Source: Lachnospiraceae bacterium (GTDB taxonomy: Bacteria; Bacillota; Clostridia; Lachnospirales; Lachnospiraceae). Taken from it: DNA of 32,437 nucleotides. The stretch covers positions 1 to 32,437 of the forward strand of contig JAFTFP010000059.1 in NCBI GenBank assembly GCA_017449485.1. The letters are read 5' to 3'. The notes under the pieces are model-generated. The model was not told the DNA's origin and did no database searches. It worked only from the letters and a program-made list of their open reading frames with translations. Shown piece after piece: positions 23,426 through 32,105 of this stretch; the first letter of the stretch is position 1; every line of letters starts with the position of its first letter. The position numbers and the translations under genes were made by a program.

Positions 23426-23468
23426 ACGCGATCGGAACGTCGGGGCGTTCCTGAATGCATGATGCAGA

Positions 23469-26400
23469 TTATTCGAAATGGTATGTTCCGGAGGTGAGCT
23501 CGAAGTGGGCACACTGCCGGCGGTTGTGCTCTGTCATGCCGCAGTAGACGGCGCCGTTGATCTGCCCCATGCGCTGTGCCCGCTCCTCGGACACCGGCAG
23601 ATATAGAACCGCGCAGGTATTGGCGGGAACCACGGCGTCATAGGTGCGCAGCTCGCCATTTTCTGCAGTCCATCCGGAAGAAATCCTTCCGCAGACGGAA
23701 TCGTAGTCCGCCTTGACGTGGGTGAAGCTGCCGCCGGGGGTGGGCTGCAGGACGAAGCGGCGGAATCCGACGCTGTCCTCAGAGCTTCCCCGCTGAATGC
23801 CGGCCTGATATTCCAGCATCCAGGAGGCGACGGCACCGAGCGAATAGTGGTTGAAGGAATTCATGCCGTTCTGTCCGCCGAAGCCGTTTTCAATCGTGTA
23901 GGAACCCCAGCGCTCCCAGACGGTGGTCGCGCCGTTCAGCACAGGATACAGCCAGGAAGGATAACCCGTCTGCTCGAACAGTCTGTAGGCGGCGTCGACA
24001 TGTCCGCCCTCTGTCAGAGCGGGAAGCAGCGGACCGGTGCCCATGAAGCCGGTCGTCATGGTATAGCCCGCCGCGGCGCAGGCATCTTCCAGATACTGAC
24101 CGGCGTAAGGCGTATTTTCATCTGAGAAGACACCGCACATCAGCGGAAGTGCATAGGAAGCCTGCGTGTCCTGCAGAACACCCTCTGCATTCTGCGTCCG
24201 ATGATCCGCACCTACAAAGACAGCATTCCACTCCTGCCGCAGGCCGACTGCGAAGGCGGCAAAGGCGGCCGCATCTTCCTTTTCTCCGAGACGTTCTGCC
24301 GCCTGCTGCACAAACCGGACGGCCCGATAGTACTGGGCGTTGTCCATCAGAGACGGATCCGTATCCTTTACAGAGAGGTGATCCCCCAGGAAGCCGATGT
24401 GGCTGGTCAGATAATTTCTTCCTTCCGCCTTTATATCCATCATGCCGTAAATGTGCAGGCGCATCGCTGGATAGTTCTCGCGCAGCACCGTCGGATCGCC
24501 GTACTGAAGATAAGTCTGCCAGGGAATGACGACGCCGGCCGTATTCCAGGTATAGCCCAGTGCATAGGCATAACCAATAGGCGCATAACCCGGTGCATAC
24601 AGGTGGAAGGTGCCGTCCGGCCCCTGCGCTTCCTTCTGCAGCATGCAGAAATAGCGGTAGAAACTGCGCAGATCCGCCATATAAGTAGCGGTCTCACTGT
24701 AAATCTGCGCGTCGCCGGCCCAGCCCAGGCGCTCATCCCGCTGCGGGCAGTCCGTGGGAATGGAAAGATGGTTCTCAATGGTGGAGCGGTTTATATTGAC
24801 AAAGAGCTGATTGACCAGCGGATTGGAGGATTCATAGAAGGCGGTCTGCTTCACGGAGCTCAGCAGAATGCCTTTGATGTTTTCCGCCGGGATCGGCCTG
24901 TCGATTCCGGAAATCTCCACGTAGCGGTATCCGTGGAAGGTGTGAAGCGGCCGGAAGGTCTCGCCCGGCTCGCCCTTCATGATATAGCGGTCGGTGACCA
25001 GCGCGCCGCGCAGATTCTCTGTCAGAATCAGTCCGCCGAGTTCGCCGTAGCAGTACGGATTATCTTCAGCCAGCACAGGATACAGGATTTCAGAATAGCG
25101 GATGGTCACCACCTGACCGGCTTTTCCCTCCGGGAAGGTAATTTCGGGCACACCGACCATGTTGACGCCCATGTCATAGATGTAGACGGTGTCCTGATCG
25201 CTTCCGCGGGTCTGCGTGGAATGGTATACAGCCGTCAGCGCGCCATATTTTGCAACGCCCGGGTCCGGCTTGGCGACGATTTCCGGCTCCAGTCCGCAGA
25301 CCTTGCTGTCGACTTCAGCCGCATTTTGCCAGCGCTCGCGCAGAGCGGCATCATAGGCGGGCGTATCCCAGCCATAAATCAGCGCATCGCGCGTTGCATC
25401 ATAGGTCTCACCGTTAAAATTGCCTGCATAGCGGATCGGCCCCTGCCCATAGTACTGCCAGTTTCCGTCCGTCGGAATGTATTCGACAGAGCCGTCTTCA
25501 TAGCGGATCGCCAGCAGAGCCAGCAGAGACTGGGTGTCCCCGTAGAAATTGTAAGTCGCCAGTGTGTAGGACGCCTGATCATTGTACCAGCCGGAAGCCA
25601 GCACTGCGCCCAGCGTGTTCCGGCCCTCATGCAGCTGGTCCGTGACGTCAAAGGCTTCGTAGAAGATATGTCTGCGGAAATCCATATCGCCTGCGCTCAG
25701 GTATTCGTCCCCGATTTTCTGACCGTTCAGGGTCAGTTCGAAGATGCCCCGTCCTGCGGCGTAGATCTTTGCACTGGCAACGGGACCTGTGACCATCAGA
25801 TCCCGGCGCAGCATGGGAACCGAACCAAAGGACGGATCCGCGCAGGCCAGGGTTCCCGGTGCCGCTTCGATGCAGCTGTCGTCGACCTTCAGGCCCTCTT
25901 TTCCGGCAAAAACTGAATAACCGGCGCCGGTTTTCTCCCCGAAAATCAGATTTTGCTCACCGCCATAATGATAGACGCCGAAATCGCGGAAAAAGGCAGG
26001 GGTCTGTGCATCGGTTGTAAAGCCGACTTCGCACAGGCGTGGAAAAACAGGCGTATCGCCGATCACCTTCGTGGGATTCAGGACCATATGTGTGCGCTCT
26101 GTGACTTGATGAAGCGGACTGCTGACAACAGCCAGATAGGATTCATCGGTCTCCAGCGCTGTTCCGTCCACGGTCATATATTCCATCTGGCAGCCGCTGA
26201 CGGCGATCTCGTATTCGTGCTCGCCGTAGCGGTTTTCCATGCTGATGACGTCAGCAGGCACCTCCATGGAATCCAGCAGCACTTCCTCTTCTTCGCCCGG
26301 CGCATAGCCGTTGCGGGTGACGTTCACGGGGGCCGGAATCTGACTGACATCCAGCCGGTAAGCAATGTAATTTTCGCCGTGAATCAGGTAGTTGTTCTGA

Positions 26401-26903
26401 ATGGACGAGGCATAGCGCGGATCATTGGCGCCGAAGAGGATGCCTGCACAGGTGCCGCCCGCTTCCACCTGCATGCGGAAACGGATCCGGAAAACGGCGA
26501 GTGTACTGGCACAGAACTGAATTTCCTCAGGTCCGATCCACTTTGCCCCGTGCCAGGCGGACAGGTCTGTCCCCATCAGACCGGTGGAAAAAGAAGCTTC
26601 AGATGAGGCGGATGAACCAGTCTCATCCCAGAGCGTCACTTTCCAGGTGTAATCTGTCTCAGGCGTCAGAGCCGGGGCCTCTGCAGGATACGGGATGGCA
26701 AAAGACGCGTCGCTTTCGACCCTGCCGCTGTCCCACAGCACAGCGTTCCCGGACGAAACCGTAACCTGATAAGCTGTCTGCCGCGCTCCGGTGCGGGCAC
26801 AGTCCATGCGCCAGCTGAAAACAGGCTGAGGCGTGTCGATATTCAGCGGCTGTGTCAGGCCGTTGACGCGCAGATCCGCAATTTCCAGTTTAAATGTATT
26901 CAT
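23469..26903 (-). CDS. GH78 alpha-L-rhamnosidase
   Basis: A 1,144-aa inverting glycosidase that removes terminal alpha-L-rhamnose. The start is the ATG at 26903 (MNTFKLEIADLRVN), preceded by AAGGGGGG; the open frame to 26981 crosses the promoter. The N-terminal fibronectin-like domain has FSWRMDCARTGARQTAYQVTV, followed by Bac_rhamnosid_N and CBM67-like domains (about 280-570). The alpha/alpha barrel carries the hallmark DCPQRDERLGWAGDAQIY (about 713-730) with the general acid, and later GATTVWERWGSYTIENGF and NSFNHYSLGAVASWMLEY (about 985-1020). Its length is normal for GH78. No signal peptide is seen, so it is cytoplasmic and needs imported rhamnosides, perhaps plant flavonoid glycosides. 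It is convergent with the GH2 gene, and its own promoter carries a large palindrome. Confidence 0.95.
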   Translation of the reverse strand: MNTFKLEIADLRVNGLTQPLNIDTPQPVFSWRMDCARTGARQTAYQVTVSSGNAVLWDSGRVESDASFAIPYPAEAPALTPETDYTWKVTLWDETGSSASSEASFSTGLMGTDLSAWHGAKWIGPEEIQFCASTLAVFRIRFRMQVEAGGTCAGILFGANDPRYASSIQNNYLIHGENYIAYRLDVSQIPAPVNVTRNGYAPGEEEEVLLDSMEVPADVISMENRYGEHEYEIAVSGCQMEYMTVDGTALETDESYLAVVSSPLHQVTERTHMVLNPTKVIGDTPVFPRLCEVGFTTDAQTPAFFRDFGVYHYGGEQNLIFGEKTGAGYSVFAGKEGLKVDDSCIEAAPGTLACADPSFGSVPMLRRDLMVTGPVASAKIYAAGRGIFELTLNGQKIGDEYLSAGDMDFRRHIFYEAFDVTDQLHEGRNTLGAVLASGWYNDQASYTLATYNFYGDTQSLLALLAIRYEDGSVEYIPTDGNWQYYGQGPIRYAGNFNGETYDATRDALIYGWDTPAYDAALRERWQNAAEVDSKVCGLEPEIVAKPDPGVAKYGALTAVYHSTQTRGSDQDTVYIYDMGVNMVGVPEITFPEGKAGQVVTIRYSEILYPVLAEDNPYCYGELGGLILTENLRGALVTDRYIMKGEPGETFRPLHTFHGYRYVEISGIDRPIPAENIKGILLSSVKQTAFYESSNPLVNQLFVNINRSTIENHLSIPTDCPQRDERLGWAGDAQIYSETATYMADLRSFYRYFCMLQKEAQGPDGTFHLYAPGYAPIGYAYALGYTWNTAGVVIPWQTYLQYGDPTVLRENYPAMRLHIYGMMDIKAEGRNYLTSHIGFLGDHLSVKDTDPSLMDNAQYYRAVRFVQQAAERLGEKEDAAAFAAFAVGLRQEWNAVFVGADHRTQNAEGVLQDTQASYALPLMCGVFSDENTPYAGQYLEDACAAAGYTMTTGFMGTGPLLPALTEGGHVDAAYRLFEQTGYPSWLYPVLNGATTVWERWGSYTIENGFGGQNGMNSFNHYSLGAVASWMLEYQAGIQRGSSEDSVGFRRFVLQPTPGGSFTHVKADYDSVCGRISSGWTAENGELRTYDAVVPANTCAVLYLPVSEERAQRMGQINGAVYCGMTEHNRRQCAHFELTSGTYHFE

Positions 26904-26908
26904 GAAAA

Positions 26909-26969
26909 CCCCCCTTGTAATTCGATTTTCAGATAACCAGTTATCTGAATTATATCGAATCAAGGGGGG
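26909..26969 (-). promoter_or_regulatory. Nested palindromic operator of the rhamnosidase gene
   Basis: The inner part is a perfect inverted repeat, TTCAGATAAC-CA-GTTATCTGAA (26928-26949). Outside it, CCCCCCTTG..ATTCGAT (26909-26926) mirrors ATCGAATCAAGGGGGG (26954-26969), with two extra bases (TA) in the left arm. The inner palindrome spans the predicted transcription start. A dimeric repressor site is likely; the outer arms overlap the ribosome-binding GGGGGG. Confidence 0.7.
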
Positions 26970-26978
26970 TGGATACAA
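26949..26978 (-). promoter_or_regulatory. Promoter of the rhamnosidase gene
   Basis: On the minus strand a perfect TATAAT (plus coordinates 26949-26954) lies 18 bp from TTGTAT (26973-26978). The predicted start of transcription, near 26942, falls within the inner palindrome. Confidence 0.6.
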
Positions 26979-27027
26979 CACAGCCGGATTCCGTGGAAGG
27001 GGCCATTATTCAGTTTTTATCCTGAAC

Positions 27028-27807
27028 TTATCCTAGAGCGACATCCAATACCATCATCAGGACAAAACCCAGTGAGAAAGCGATGGTGCCGATGTTGGAA
27101 TGCTCTCCTTCCGACATCTCAGGGATCAGCTCTTCGACGACGACATAGAACATCGCGCCTGCCGCAAAAGCGAGCATATAAGGAAGAATGACGGTTACCA
27201 TGCTGGCCGCAGCGATGGTAATCAGCGCGGCAGCAGGCTCGACAATGCCGGAGAGAACACCGTACCAGAATGTTTTTCCCTTCGGCATCCCCGCCGCGCG
27301 CAAGGGCATGGAGACGATGGCGCCCTCCGGGAAATTCTGAAGTGCAATGCCCAGCGCCAGTGCCAGTGCGGCCGCCTGGCTTACGCCTGCTTCGCCGGCG
27401 ACCCATCCGGCATAGACCACACCTACAGCCATGCCTTCCGGAATGTTGTGCAGTGTGACAGCCAGAATCAGCTTCGTCGTTTTCTTCAGACTGCTCTGCG
27501 GGCCTTCCGCCTGCTCATCCATGTGCATGTGCGGGGTAACCGTATCCAGGAACAGCAGAAAACCGATACCGATCAGGAATCCGACTGCGGCAGGGATAAA
27601 GGAAAGCTTTCCCATCCCCTCCGAACTTTCCAGCGCCGGCTGGAGCAGACTCCAGAAGGAAGCGGCCACCATCACGCCGGCGGCAAATCCTGTAAGCAGC
27701 CGCTGGATCGTATCGGATATCGTGTCTCTTAGTACGAATACCATCGCCGCGCCCAGACTGGTTCCCAGAAAGGGAAGCAGAACGCCTGTCCAAACCTGTG
27801 CATTCAT
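27028..27807 (-). CDS. ZIP-family metal transporter (ZupT-like)
   Basis: A 259-aa inner-membrane transporter for divalent metals such as zinc, iron or manganese, with eight hydrophobic segments. The ATG at 27807 has AGGAGA five nt upstream. Metal-site motifs are HNIPEGMAVG in TM4 and QNFPEGAIV in TM5, where the usual leading His is Gln. A cytoplasmic His/Asp loop (TPHMHMDEQAEG, about 90-101) could bind metal. A GFLIGIGFLLFLD segment and the C-terminal YVVVEELIPE also fit the family. It follows a ferritin-like gene by 33 bp on the same strand, so the pair looks like a metal import and storage operon. No Fur or DtxR box was recognised. Confidence 0.9.
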   Translation of the reverse strand: MNAQVWTGVLLPFLGTSLGAAMVFVLRDTISDTIQRLLTGFAAGVMVAASFWSLLQPALESSEGMGKLSFIPAAVGFLIGIGFLLFLDTVTPHMHMDEQAEGPQSSLKKTTKLILAVTLHNIPEGMAVGVVYAGWVAGEAGVSQAAALALALGIALQNFPEGAIVSMPLRAAGMPKGKTFWYGVLSGIVEPAAALITIAAASMVTVILPYMLAFAAGAMFYVVVEELIPEMSEGEHSNIGTIAFSLGFVLMMVLDVALG

Positions 27808-27840
27808 ATGAATCTCCTATGTTTCAGGAACGCTGCGGCA

Positions 27841-28290
27841 TCAGTCTCCGAGCTGCTCGATCAGATAATTCTCCATACCGATCTCTTCCATGATAGACAG
27901 ATGCTGTCTGACCCAGTTGAAGTGCTCCTGCTCATCGACGATAAATTCCTGGATCATGCTTTTTGAGACATAGTCATCTTCAAACATGGCCAGCGCCTTG
28001 CTCATTGCCGGAAGTGCCTCAGCAGCGTCCTTGCAGTCATACTCCAGCATTTCTTTGATATCGGTAAAGACGGGATACTCCTGCAGCTCCACCTTCGGGG
28101 TTACGCCCAGCTCGATCAGGCGGGCATTGACCTTCTTGGCCTCGTTCCACTCTTCTTCGGATTCAGCCATGATTTTATCTGCAAGCTTTCCGAAGCCGCG
28201 GTGTTTGAGCAGCTGGGCCTGAATGGAATGCTGCTGGGAATTGCCAAACCAACCTTTAGCCAGTTCCTGTAAAAATTCAATTTTTGTCAT
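27841..28290 (-). CDS. Bacterioferritin-like (ferritin superfamily) protein
   Basis: A 149-aa four-helix protein of the ferritin superfamily. The start ATG at 28290 (MTKIEFLQELAKGWFG) has GGGAGG eight nt upstream; an earlier ATG at 28326 lacks one. The C-terminal half aligns by eye with bacterioferritin: EEHxxW of the second di-iron half-site appears as VDEQEHFNWVRQHL, and the ending IMEEIGMENYLIEQL is typical. The first half-site is altered: the usual first Glu and the ExxH helix (ESIDEMKHAD) read GWFGNSQQHS and EEEWNEAKK, and the heme Met is missing. It may therefore be a non-heme storage or structural variant without normal ferroxidase activity. Next to the ZIP gene, a metal-homeostasis role is likely. 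Confidence 0.8.
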   Translation of the reverse strand: MTKIEFLQELAKGWFGNSQQHSIQAQLLKHRGFGKLADKIMAESEEEWNEAKKVNARLIELGVTPKVELQEYPVFTDIKEMLEYDCKDAAEALPAMSKALAMFEDDYVSKSMIQEFIVDEQEHFNWVRQHLSIMEEIGMENYLIEQLGD

Positions 28291-28398
28291 TTTGATAACC
28301 TCCCTGTTGTAATATTGATCATGCAATGAAGCACATTTTTAACTTAATTTTCTAATGTGCAGATTGCAATTTAGAATCTCTGGATTTTCTATCACTAT

Positions 28399-28422
28399 GA
28401 GAGAATTATATGCAATTCTCTC
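28399..28422. repeat. Perfect inverted repeat at the regulator stop / ferritin-like upstream region
   Basis: GAGAGAATT-ATATGC-AATTCTCTC, 9-bp arms with a 6-nt loop, overlapping the TetR gene's stop codon. No T run follows on either strand, so it is either a weak terminator or an operator for the TetR regulator ahead of the ferritin-like gene. The best promoter candidate downstream, TTGCAA-17-TAAGTT on the minus strand, is weak. Confidence 0.5.
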
Positions 28423-28975
28423 ATTCTCTCAGGAGCAGGGGACGAAGCGGAACAGGGACAGAATCCGCACAGACCTCTGCAAGTTCCTCCGCACTGATAT
28501 TATACTTTCCCAGAATCCATTCACTGCCCAGAGTTACCGTGCCGATGCAGAATAACCGGATCAGCAGCTCAGTTTTCTGGTCCATATGAGTCTGTCCGGT
28601 CAATTCCTGAATGAATCTGGTTAACGCAGCTTCATTGATCTGTGCCATATATTGGATGAAGGAATCATGTCCGATGGTATGCGTAAGAAGATTGGAAAGA
28701 TACTCTTTCTCACTCTGATAATAGTGCAGCACTTCGATCAGCGCCTGCCGCCAATTGTTTCCGCACATTTCGGCGCGTGCCATGATCTTTTCGATCCGGC
28801 AGGAGTATTCCCACGCGATCAGATCGTATTTATCCTTAAAATTCCGGTAAAAGGTAGCCGGGGAATAACCGCAGTTGTCAGTGATTTCCCGGATCGTGAT
28901 CTTATCAATCAGTTTGTTTTCGGCCAGCTCCCGGAAGGATTCCGCCAAAATCTCCCGGGTTGTCATTCTGTGCAT
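28421..28975 (-). CDS. TetR/AcrR-family transcriptional regulator
   Basis: A 184-aa one-domain-sensor repressor. The ATG at 28975 (MHRMTTREILAESF) has AGGAGG five nt upstream; the longer frame to 29026 has no ribosome site. The N-terminal HTH is clear (ITIREITDNCGYSPATFYRNFKDKYDLIAW, about residues 25-55). The C-terminal domain resembles the group that includes DhaS (dihydroxyacetone kinase regulator), with HYYQSEKEYLSNLL and a final Glu/Leu helix. It is upstream of, and in the same direction as, the ferritin-like and ZIP genes, and divergent from the small membrane protein and acyl-reductase genes. Either could be its target; divergent orientation is typical for TetR regulators and favours the acyl-reductase unit. 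Confidence 0.88.
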   Translation of the reverse strand: MHRMTTREILAESFRELAENKLIDKITIREITDNCGYSPATFYRNFKDKYDLIAWEYSCRIEKIMARAEMCGNNWRQALIEVLHYYQSEKEYLSNLLTHTIGHDSFIQYMAQINEAALTRFIQELTGQTHMDQKTELLIRLFCIGTVTLGSEWILGKYNISAEELAEVCADSVPVPLRPLLLRE

Positions 28976-29032
28976 AAGTGCCTCCTGCTGATGACTGACC
29001 AGAAATTGAGACTTCTGTTTCTTCATGTTTTA

Positions 29033-29061
29033 ATTTTAGCACAAGAAACAGAATGAGTGAA
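29033..29061 (-). promoter_or_regulatory. Candidate promoter of the TetR gene
   Basis: On the minus strand TTCACT (plus 29056-29061) and TAAAAT (29033-29038) are 17 bp apart, 58 bp before the start codon. Confidence 0.4.
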
Positions 29062-29107
29062 TTCAGCATAAATCTCTCATTGTAAGAAAATGTGTCATGA
29101 TTTGTGC

Positions 29108-29135
29108 TTGAATGGCGGCGGGATTGAGATACAAT
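29108..29135 (+). promoter_or_regulatory. Candidate promoter of the small membrane protein/acyl-reductase unit
   Basis: TTGAAT (29108-29113) and TACAAT (29130-29135) are separated by 16 bp, about 68 bp before the ATG at 29203. It is back to back with the TetR promoter. Confidence 0.5.
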
Positions 29136-29202
29136 GGAATAGAATGTGCGCAATTGAATGCACTGGGTCGAAAACAGGCCGGATGTAAAGGAGGAACTGT
29201 AT

Positions 29203-29361
29203 ATGTCTACCGGAACGATTATCGGAATTATTGTAGTCTTGCTTTTGCTGTGCTGCTGCTATACACATCGCCGGGTTATCAAGGCCCTGATCAAGCATGA
29301 GCCCATGCCGAAGGCTCCCAAATGGCATTTCTGGGTAAAGCCGGAGAACAGAAGAGACTGA
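29203..29361 (+). CDS. Small single-pass membrane protein (52 aa)
   Basis: A short protein starting MSTGTIIGIIVV, with AAGGAGG (29188-29194) eight nt before the ATG, a very good site that outweighs the longer frame from 29158. Residues 5-20 form one transmembrane helix ending in a cysteine cluster (LLLLCCCYTHRR). The rest is a basic tail (KALIKHEPMPKAPKWHFWVKPENRRD). No family is recognised. It lies 44 bp upstream of the acyl reductase-ligase gene, on the same strand and behind the same promoter, so it may anchor or assist that enzyme at the membrane. Cysteines at the membrane edge could be acylated or bind metal; both are inference. Confidence 0.7.
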   Translation: MSTGTIIGIIVVLLLLCCCYTHRRVIKALIKHEPMPKAPKWHFWVKPENRRD

Positions 29362-29405
29362 GCTGCAGGCACGGTTGAGTCAGAGCCGCGCAGCCCGGAG
29401 GAATT

Positions 29406-32105
29406 ATGAAAGAATGCATATTATTGACCGGCGGCACAGGATTTGTGGGCGCAGAGCTGGCAGCAGGACTGGCCCGGAAAGCGGATAAAACGGTGTATGT
29501 GCTGGTTCGGGCGGCAGACGATGCGCAGGCGCTTCACCGGCTTAAAGCCGCCTGGCAGCACGACCCGGCCCTGTATCGGGCAATCGGGCATCAGATGCTG
29601 CCGCTGCCCGGAGATTTCGCAAAGCCGGGACTGGGCCTGCACCGGGAGATGCTGCAGGAACTGCAGCAAAATGTGACAAAGTTGATCCACGCCGGTGCGG
29701 AGATCAGCTTCGACAAAAGCAAGGCAGAGCTGCAGAAAACCAATGTAGACGGGACCCGGAATATGATTGATTTGGCCCGGTCACTGCCGCACTTAAAGCA
29801 TTTTGTCTATCTTTCTACCGCATACACAGCAGGACAGAAAAAAGGGCTAATTCTGGAGGATGATCTTCCCGGATCGCTCTTTTCGAGTCACTATGAAGAA
29901 AGCAAAGCAGAGGCGGAGACGCTGCTGCGTTCTTCCGGTCTGCCCTTTTCCATCTGCCGCCCGGGGATGATCATCGGAAATTCCAGGACCGGCCGGGTCC
30001 GGACTTTCAATACGATCTACTATATCCTCAAACAGGTGCTGCTGGGCAAAATGCGATTCTTTCCAATTCACAAAGACACCCCATTGAATCTGGTGCCGGT
30101 GGATTACGTGGCAGATGCGGTTCTGAAAATAGCTGAATCGGACAGCGCTGACGGGATGACTTTTCATCTTACCTGCCCCGCGGAGAAGGCGCCCACAGCC
30201 GGCGAACTCTGTGACGCAGTGATTGACTGGGCCGCACAGAACCTGTCCGTCAAGCTGCCCCGTCCCATCTTTCTGCCGCTTCCGGGACTTAAAACGCTCG
30301 GCCTGGCCTACAACAAAAAGGAGGATCAGAAGGAGAAGAACAGCCTGAACAACCTCCTGATCCTTCTGCCCTACTTTTATGCGGAGCAGCAATTTGACCG
30401 AACCCATACCGACATGCTGTGCGGCACCGCATTTCCCGACTGGCGGGACAGCCTCGGCGCGCAGCTGAATTTTGCCTGCCGGAAAAACTTTATGCGCCAG
30501 ACTGGTCAGACCGTGTTTGAGCAGGCCATGGTACGACGGGAGAGCCGCCGCTACCCCATCACCTATTACAACATCACTTCGGAAGGCATCCAGGCCGTGA
30601 AAGGGCCCGAAGTCAACAAGCAGATTCAGAAGATCCGGAATGCACTCTGGGCCTGGGGGATCCGGAAAGGCGACCGGGTTGCGCTGACAGGCATCAATTC
30701 TGTGGATTATCTGGCGCTGGAGCAGGCGATCGGCCTGATGGGCGCGGTCAGCGTTCCGATCTATTACACGACGCCGGCGGCGGAGGCGGAAACACTGCTG
30801 CTTAAAAGCGGCGCCCGGTGGTTCTTCGTGGGCGATCGGCGCATGCTGGGTCAATTGGAGAAAATGCAGACGGACGCGCAGCTTGTCCTGTTTTCAGTTG
30901 TGAAGCAGGAAAAGCTCCCTGCAGCCATGAACTGGGACAAGTTTCTGGAAAAGAGCGGCGAGGAAGCGCCCGCACAGTATCCGGATCCGGAGGATCTGGC
31001 CACGATCCGCTATACCTCAGGCACGACAGGAGAGCCCAAGGGCGTCACCTTCAATTTCAGTCAGCTGGCTTGGATGGGCGAAATGCTCACCAATCTTGTG
31101 TCATGGCAGGACCGGCATAAACCGATGCGCTACCTCTCCTTCCTGCCCCTCAGCCATGTTGTGGAAGGCATCCTGGCCTCCTATGCACCCTACTATCTGC
31201 TCGCCGATGTGGGGTACTATTACCTCAATGATTTCGGCGCCTTGACAGAAGCACTGCCCAAGGTGCGTCCGACCATCTTCTTCTCCGTTCCCCGCTTTTA
31301 TGAAAAGCTGTGGGAACAGGTCATAGCAAACCCTGTGGGCAAAATGTGGCTGAACGCACCGCACGGTCTCTATAAGAAGATGCGCGCAAAACTGCTGAAG
31401 ACGGTTGTTATGAAGAAAGCAGGCATCGATCAGTGCAGCCAGCTGATCGTCGGATCTGCCCCGGTCAGCGAGACGCTGCTGAAGAATTTCCGCGCGCTGG
31501 GGATCGAAATTCACAATGCCTACGGTCAGACGGAAGCCCCGCTGATTACGATTAATCGTCTGGGCGACAATGTGCTTCCCACCATCGGCACGGCGCTGCC
31601 GGAGACGGAGATCACCGCAGAGGCGGACGGAGAGCTGATCGTAAAAGGACCGCAGGTGACACTGGGCTACTATGGCCTGCAGACGGAAAACATCCAGAAC
31701 GGCGTCCTGCGCACGGGCGACCTGGGCGTGATCGACGAAAACGGGCACATTACCCTCTTTGGCCGCAAGAAAGACTTTATCATTACGGCCTACGGAAAGA
31801 ACATCAGCATTCCCAAGATCGAGCAGCGCATCAAGGATATTCCGGGTGTGTCTGAAGCGGTCCTTGTGGGAGAAAACCGGCCATACTGCACCGCGCTGAT
31901 CTGGCTGGAAGGCGCTTGTGAGGATCTTGCCGGGCAGATTGAGCAGATGAACGCAGATCTCTCCAACCCGGAGCGGATCAGAAAATATACGGTCATCGAA
32001 AAGCCCCTCAGCATTCAGGCAGGCGAGCTCACACCCAATCTGAAGGTGAAGCGCAATAATGTAGCAGCGCATTACGCTGCTGAAATTGAGGCGATGTACG
32101 GATGA
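29406..32105 (+). CDS. Fusion of SDR fatty acyl reductase and long-chain acyl-CoA synthetase
   Basis: An 899-aa two-domain enzyme. Residues 1 to about 350 are an extended SDR of the fatty-acyl/thioester reductase type: NAD(P) motif TGGTGFVG (8-15), LSTAYTAGQ with Ser137, and the active-site Tyr163 and Lys167 in HYEESKAEAE. After a linker, residues from about 375 form an ANL adenylating domain: P-loop YTSGTTGEPKG (about 535), NAYGQTEAP (about 704), RTGDLG, DFIITAYGKNI and a C-terminal LTPNLKVKRN with the catalytic lysine, closest to long-chain fatty acyl-CoA synthetases. Together they could activate a fatty acid and reduce the thioester to an aldehyde or alcohol. The order is the reverse of carboxylic acid reductases, and no carrier domain is seen. 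GGAGG lies four nt before the ATG. The next gene overlaps its stop. Confidence 0.9.
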   Translation: MKECILLTGGTGFVGAELAAGLARKADKTVYVLVRAADDAQALHRLKAAWQHDPALYRAIGHQMLPLPGDFAKPGLGLHREMLQELQQNVTKLIHAGAEISFDKSKAELQKTNVDGTRNMIDLARSLPHLKHFVYLSTAYTAGQKKGLILEDDLPGSLFSSHYEESKAEAETLLRSSGLPFSICRPGMIIGNSRTGRVRTFNTIYYILKQVLLGKMRFFPIHKDTPLNLVPVDYVADAVLKIAESDSADGMTFHLTCPAEKAPTAGELCDAVIDWAAQNLSVKLPRPIFLPLPGLKTLGLAYNKKEDQKEKNSLNNLLILLPYFYAEQQFDRTHTDMLCGTAFPDWRDSLGAQLNFACRKNFMRQTGQTVFEQAMVRRESRRYPITYYNITSEGIQAVKGPEVNKQIQKIRNALWAWGIRKGDRVALTGINSVDYLALEQAIGLMGAVSVPIYYTTPAAEAETLLLKSGARWFFVGDRRMLGQLEKMQTDAQLVLFSVVKQEKLPAAMNWDKFLEKSGEEAPAQYPDPEDLATIRYTSGTTGEPKGVTFNFSQLAWMGEMLTNLVSWQDRHKPMRYLSFLPLSHVVEGILASYAPYYLLADVGYYYLNDFGALTEALPKVRPTIFFSVPRFYEKLWEQVIANPVGKMWLNAPHGLYKKMRAKLLKTVVMKKAGIDQCSQLIVGSAPVSETLLKNFRALGIEIHNAYGQTEAPLITINRLGDNVLPTIGTALPETEITAEADGELIVKGPQVTLGYYGLQTENIQNGVLRTGDLGVIDENGHITLFGRKKDFIITAYGKNISIPKIEQRIKDIPGVSEAVLVGENRPYCTALIWLEGACEDLAGQIEQMNADLSNPERIRKYTVIEKPLSIQAGELTPNLKVKRNNVAAHYAAEIEAMYG

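Noticed and set aside
24201..25916. A 571-codon plus-strand frame opposite the rhamnosidase gene
   Set aside because: It is antisense to conserved GH78 domains and has no ribosome site or family resemblance.
29406..32105. Carboxylic acid reductase or NRPS-type protein
   Set aside because: Domain order is reversed and no carrier-domain serine motif is visible; the ligase half looks like a long-chain acyl-CoA synthetase.
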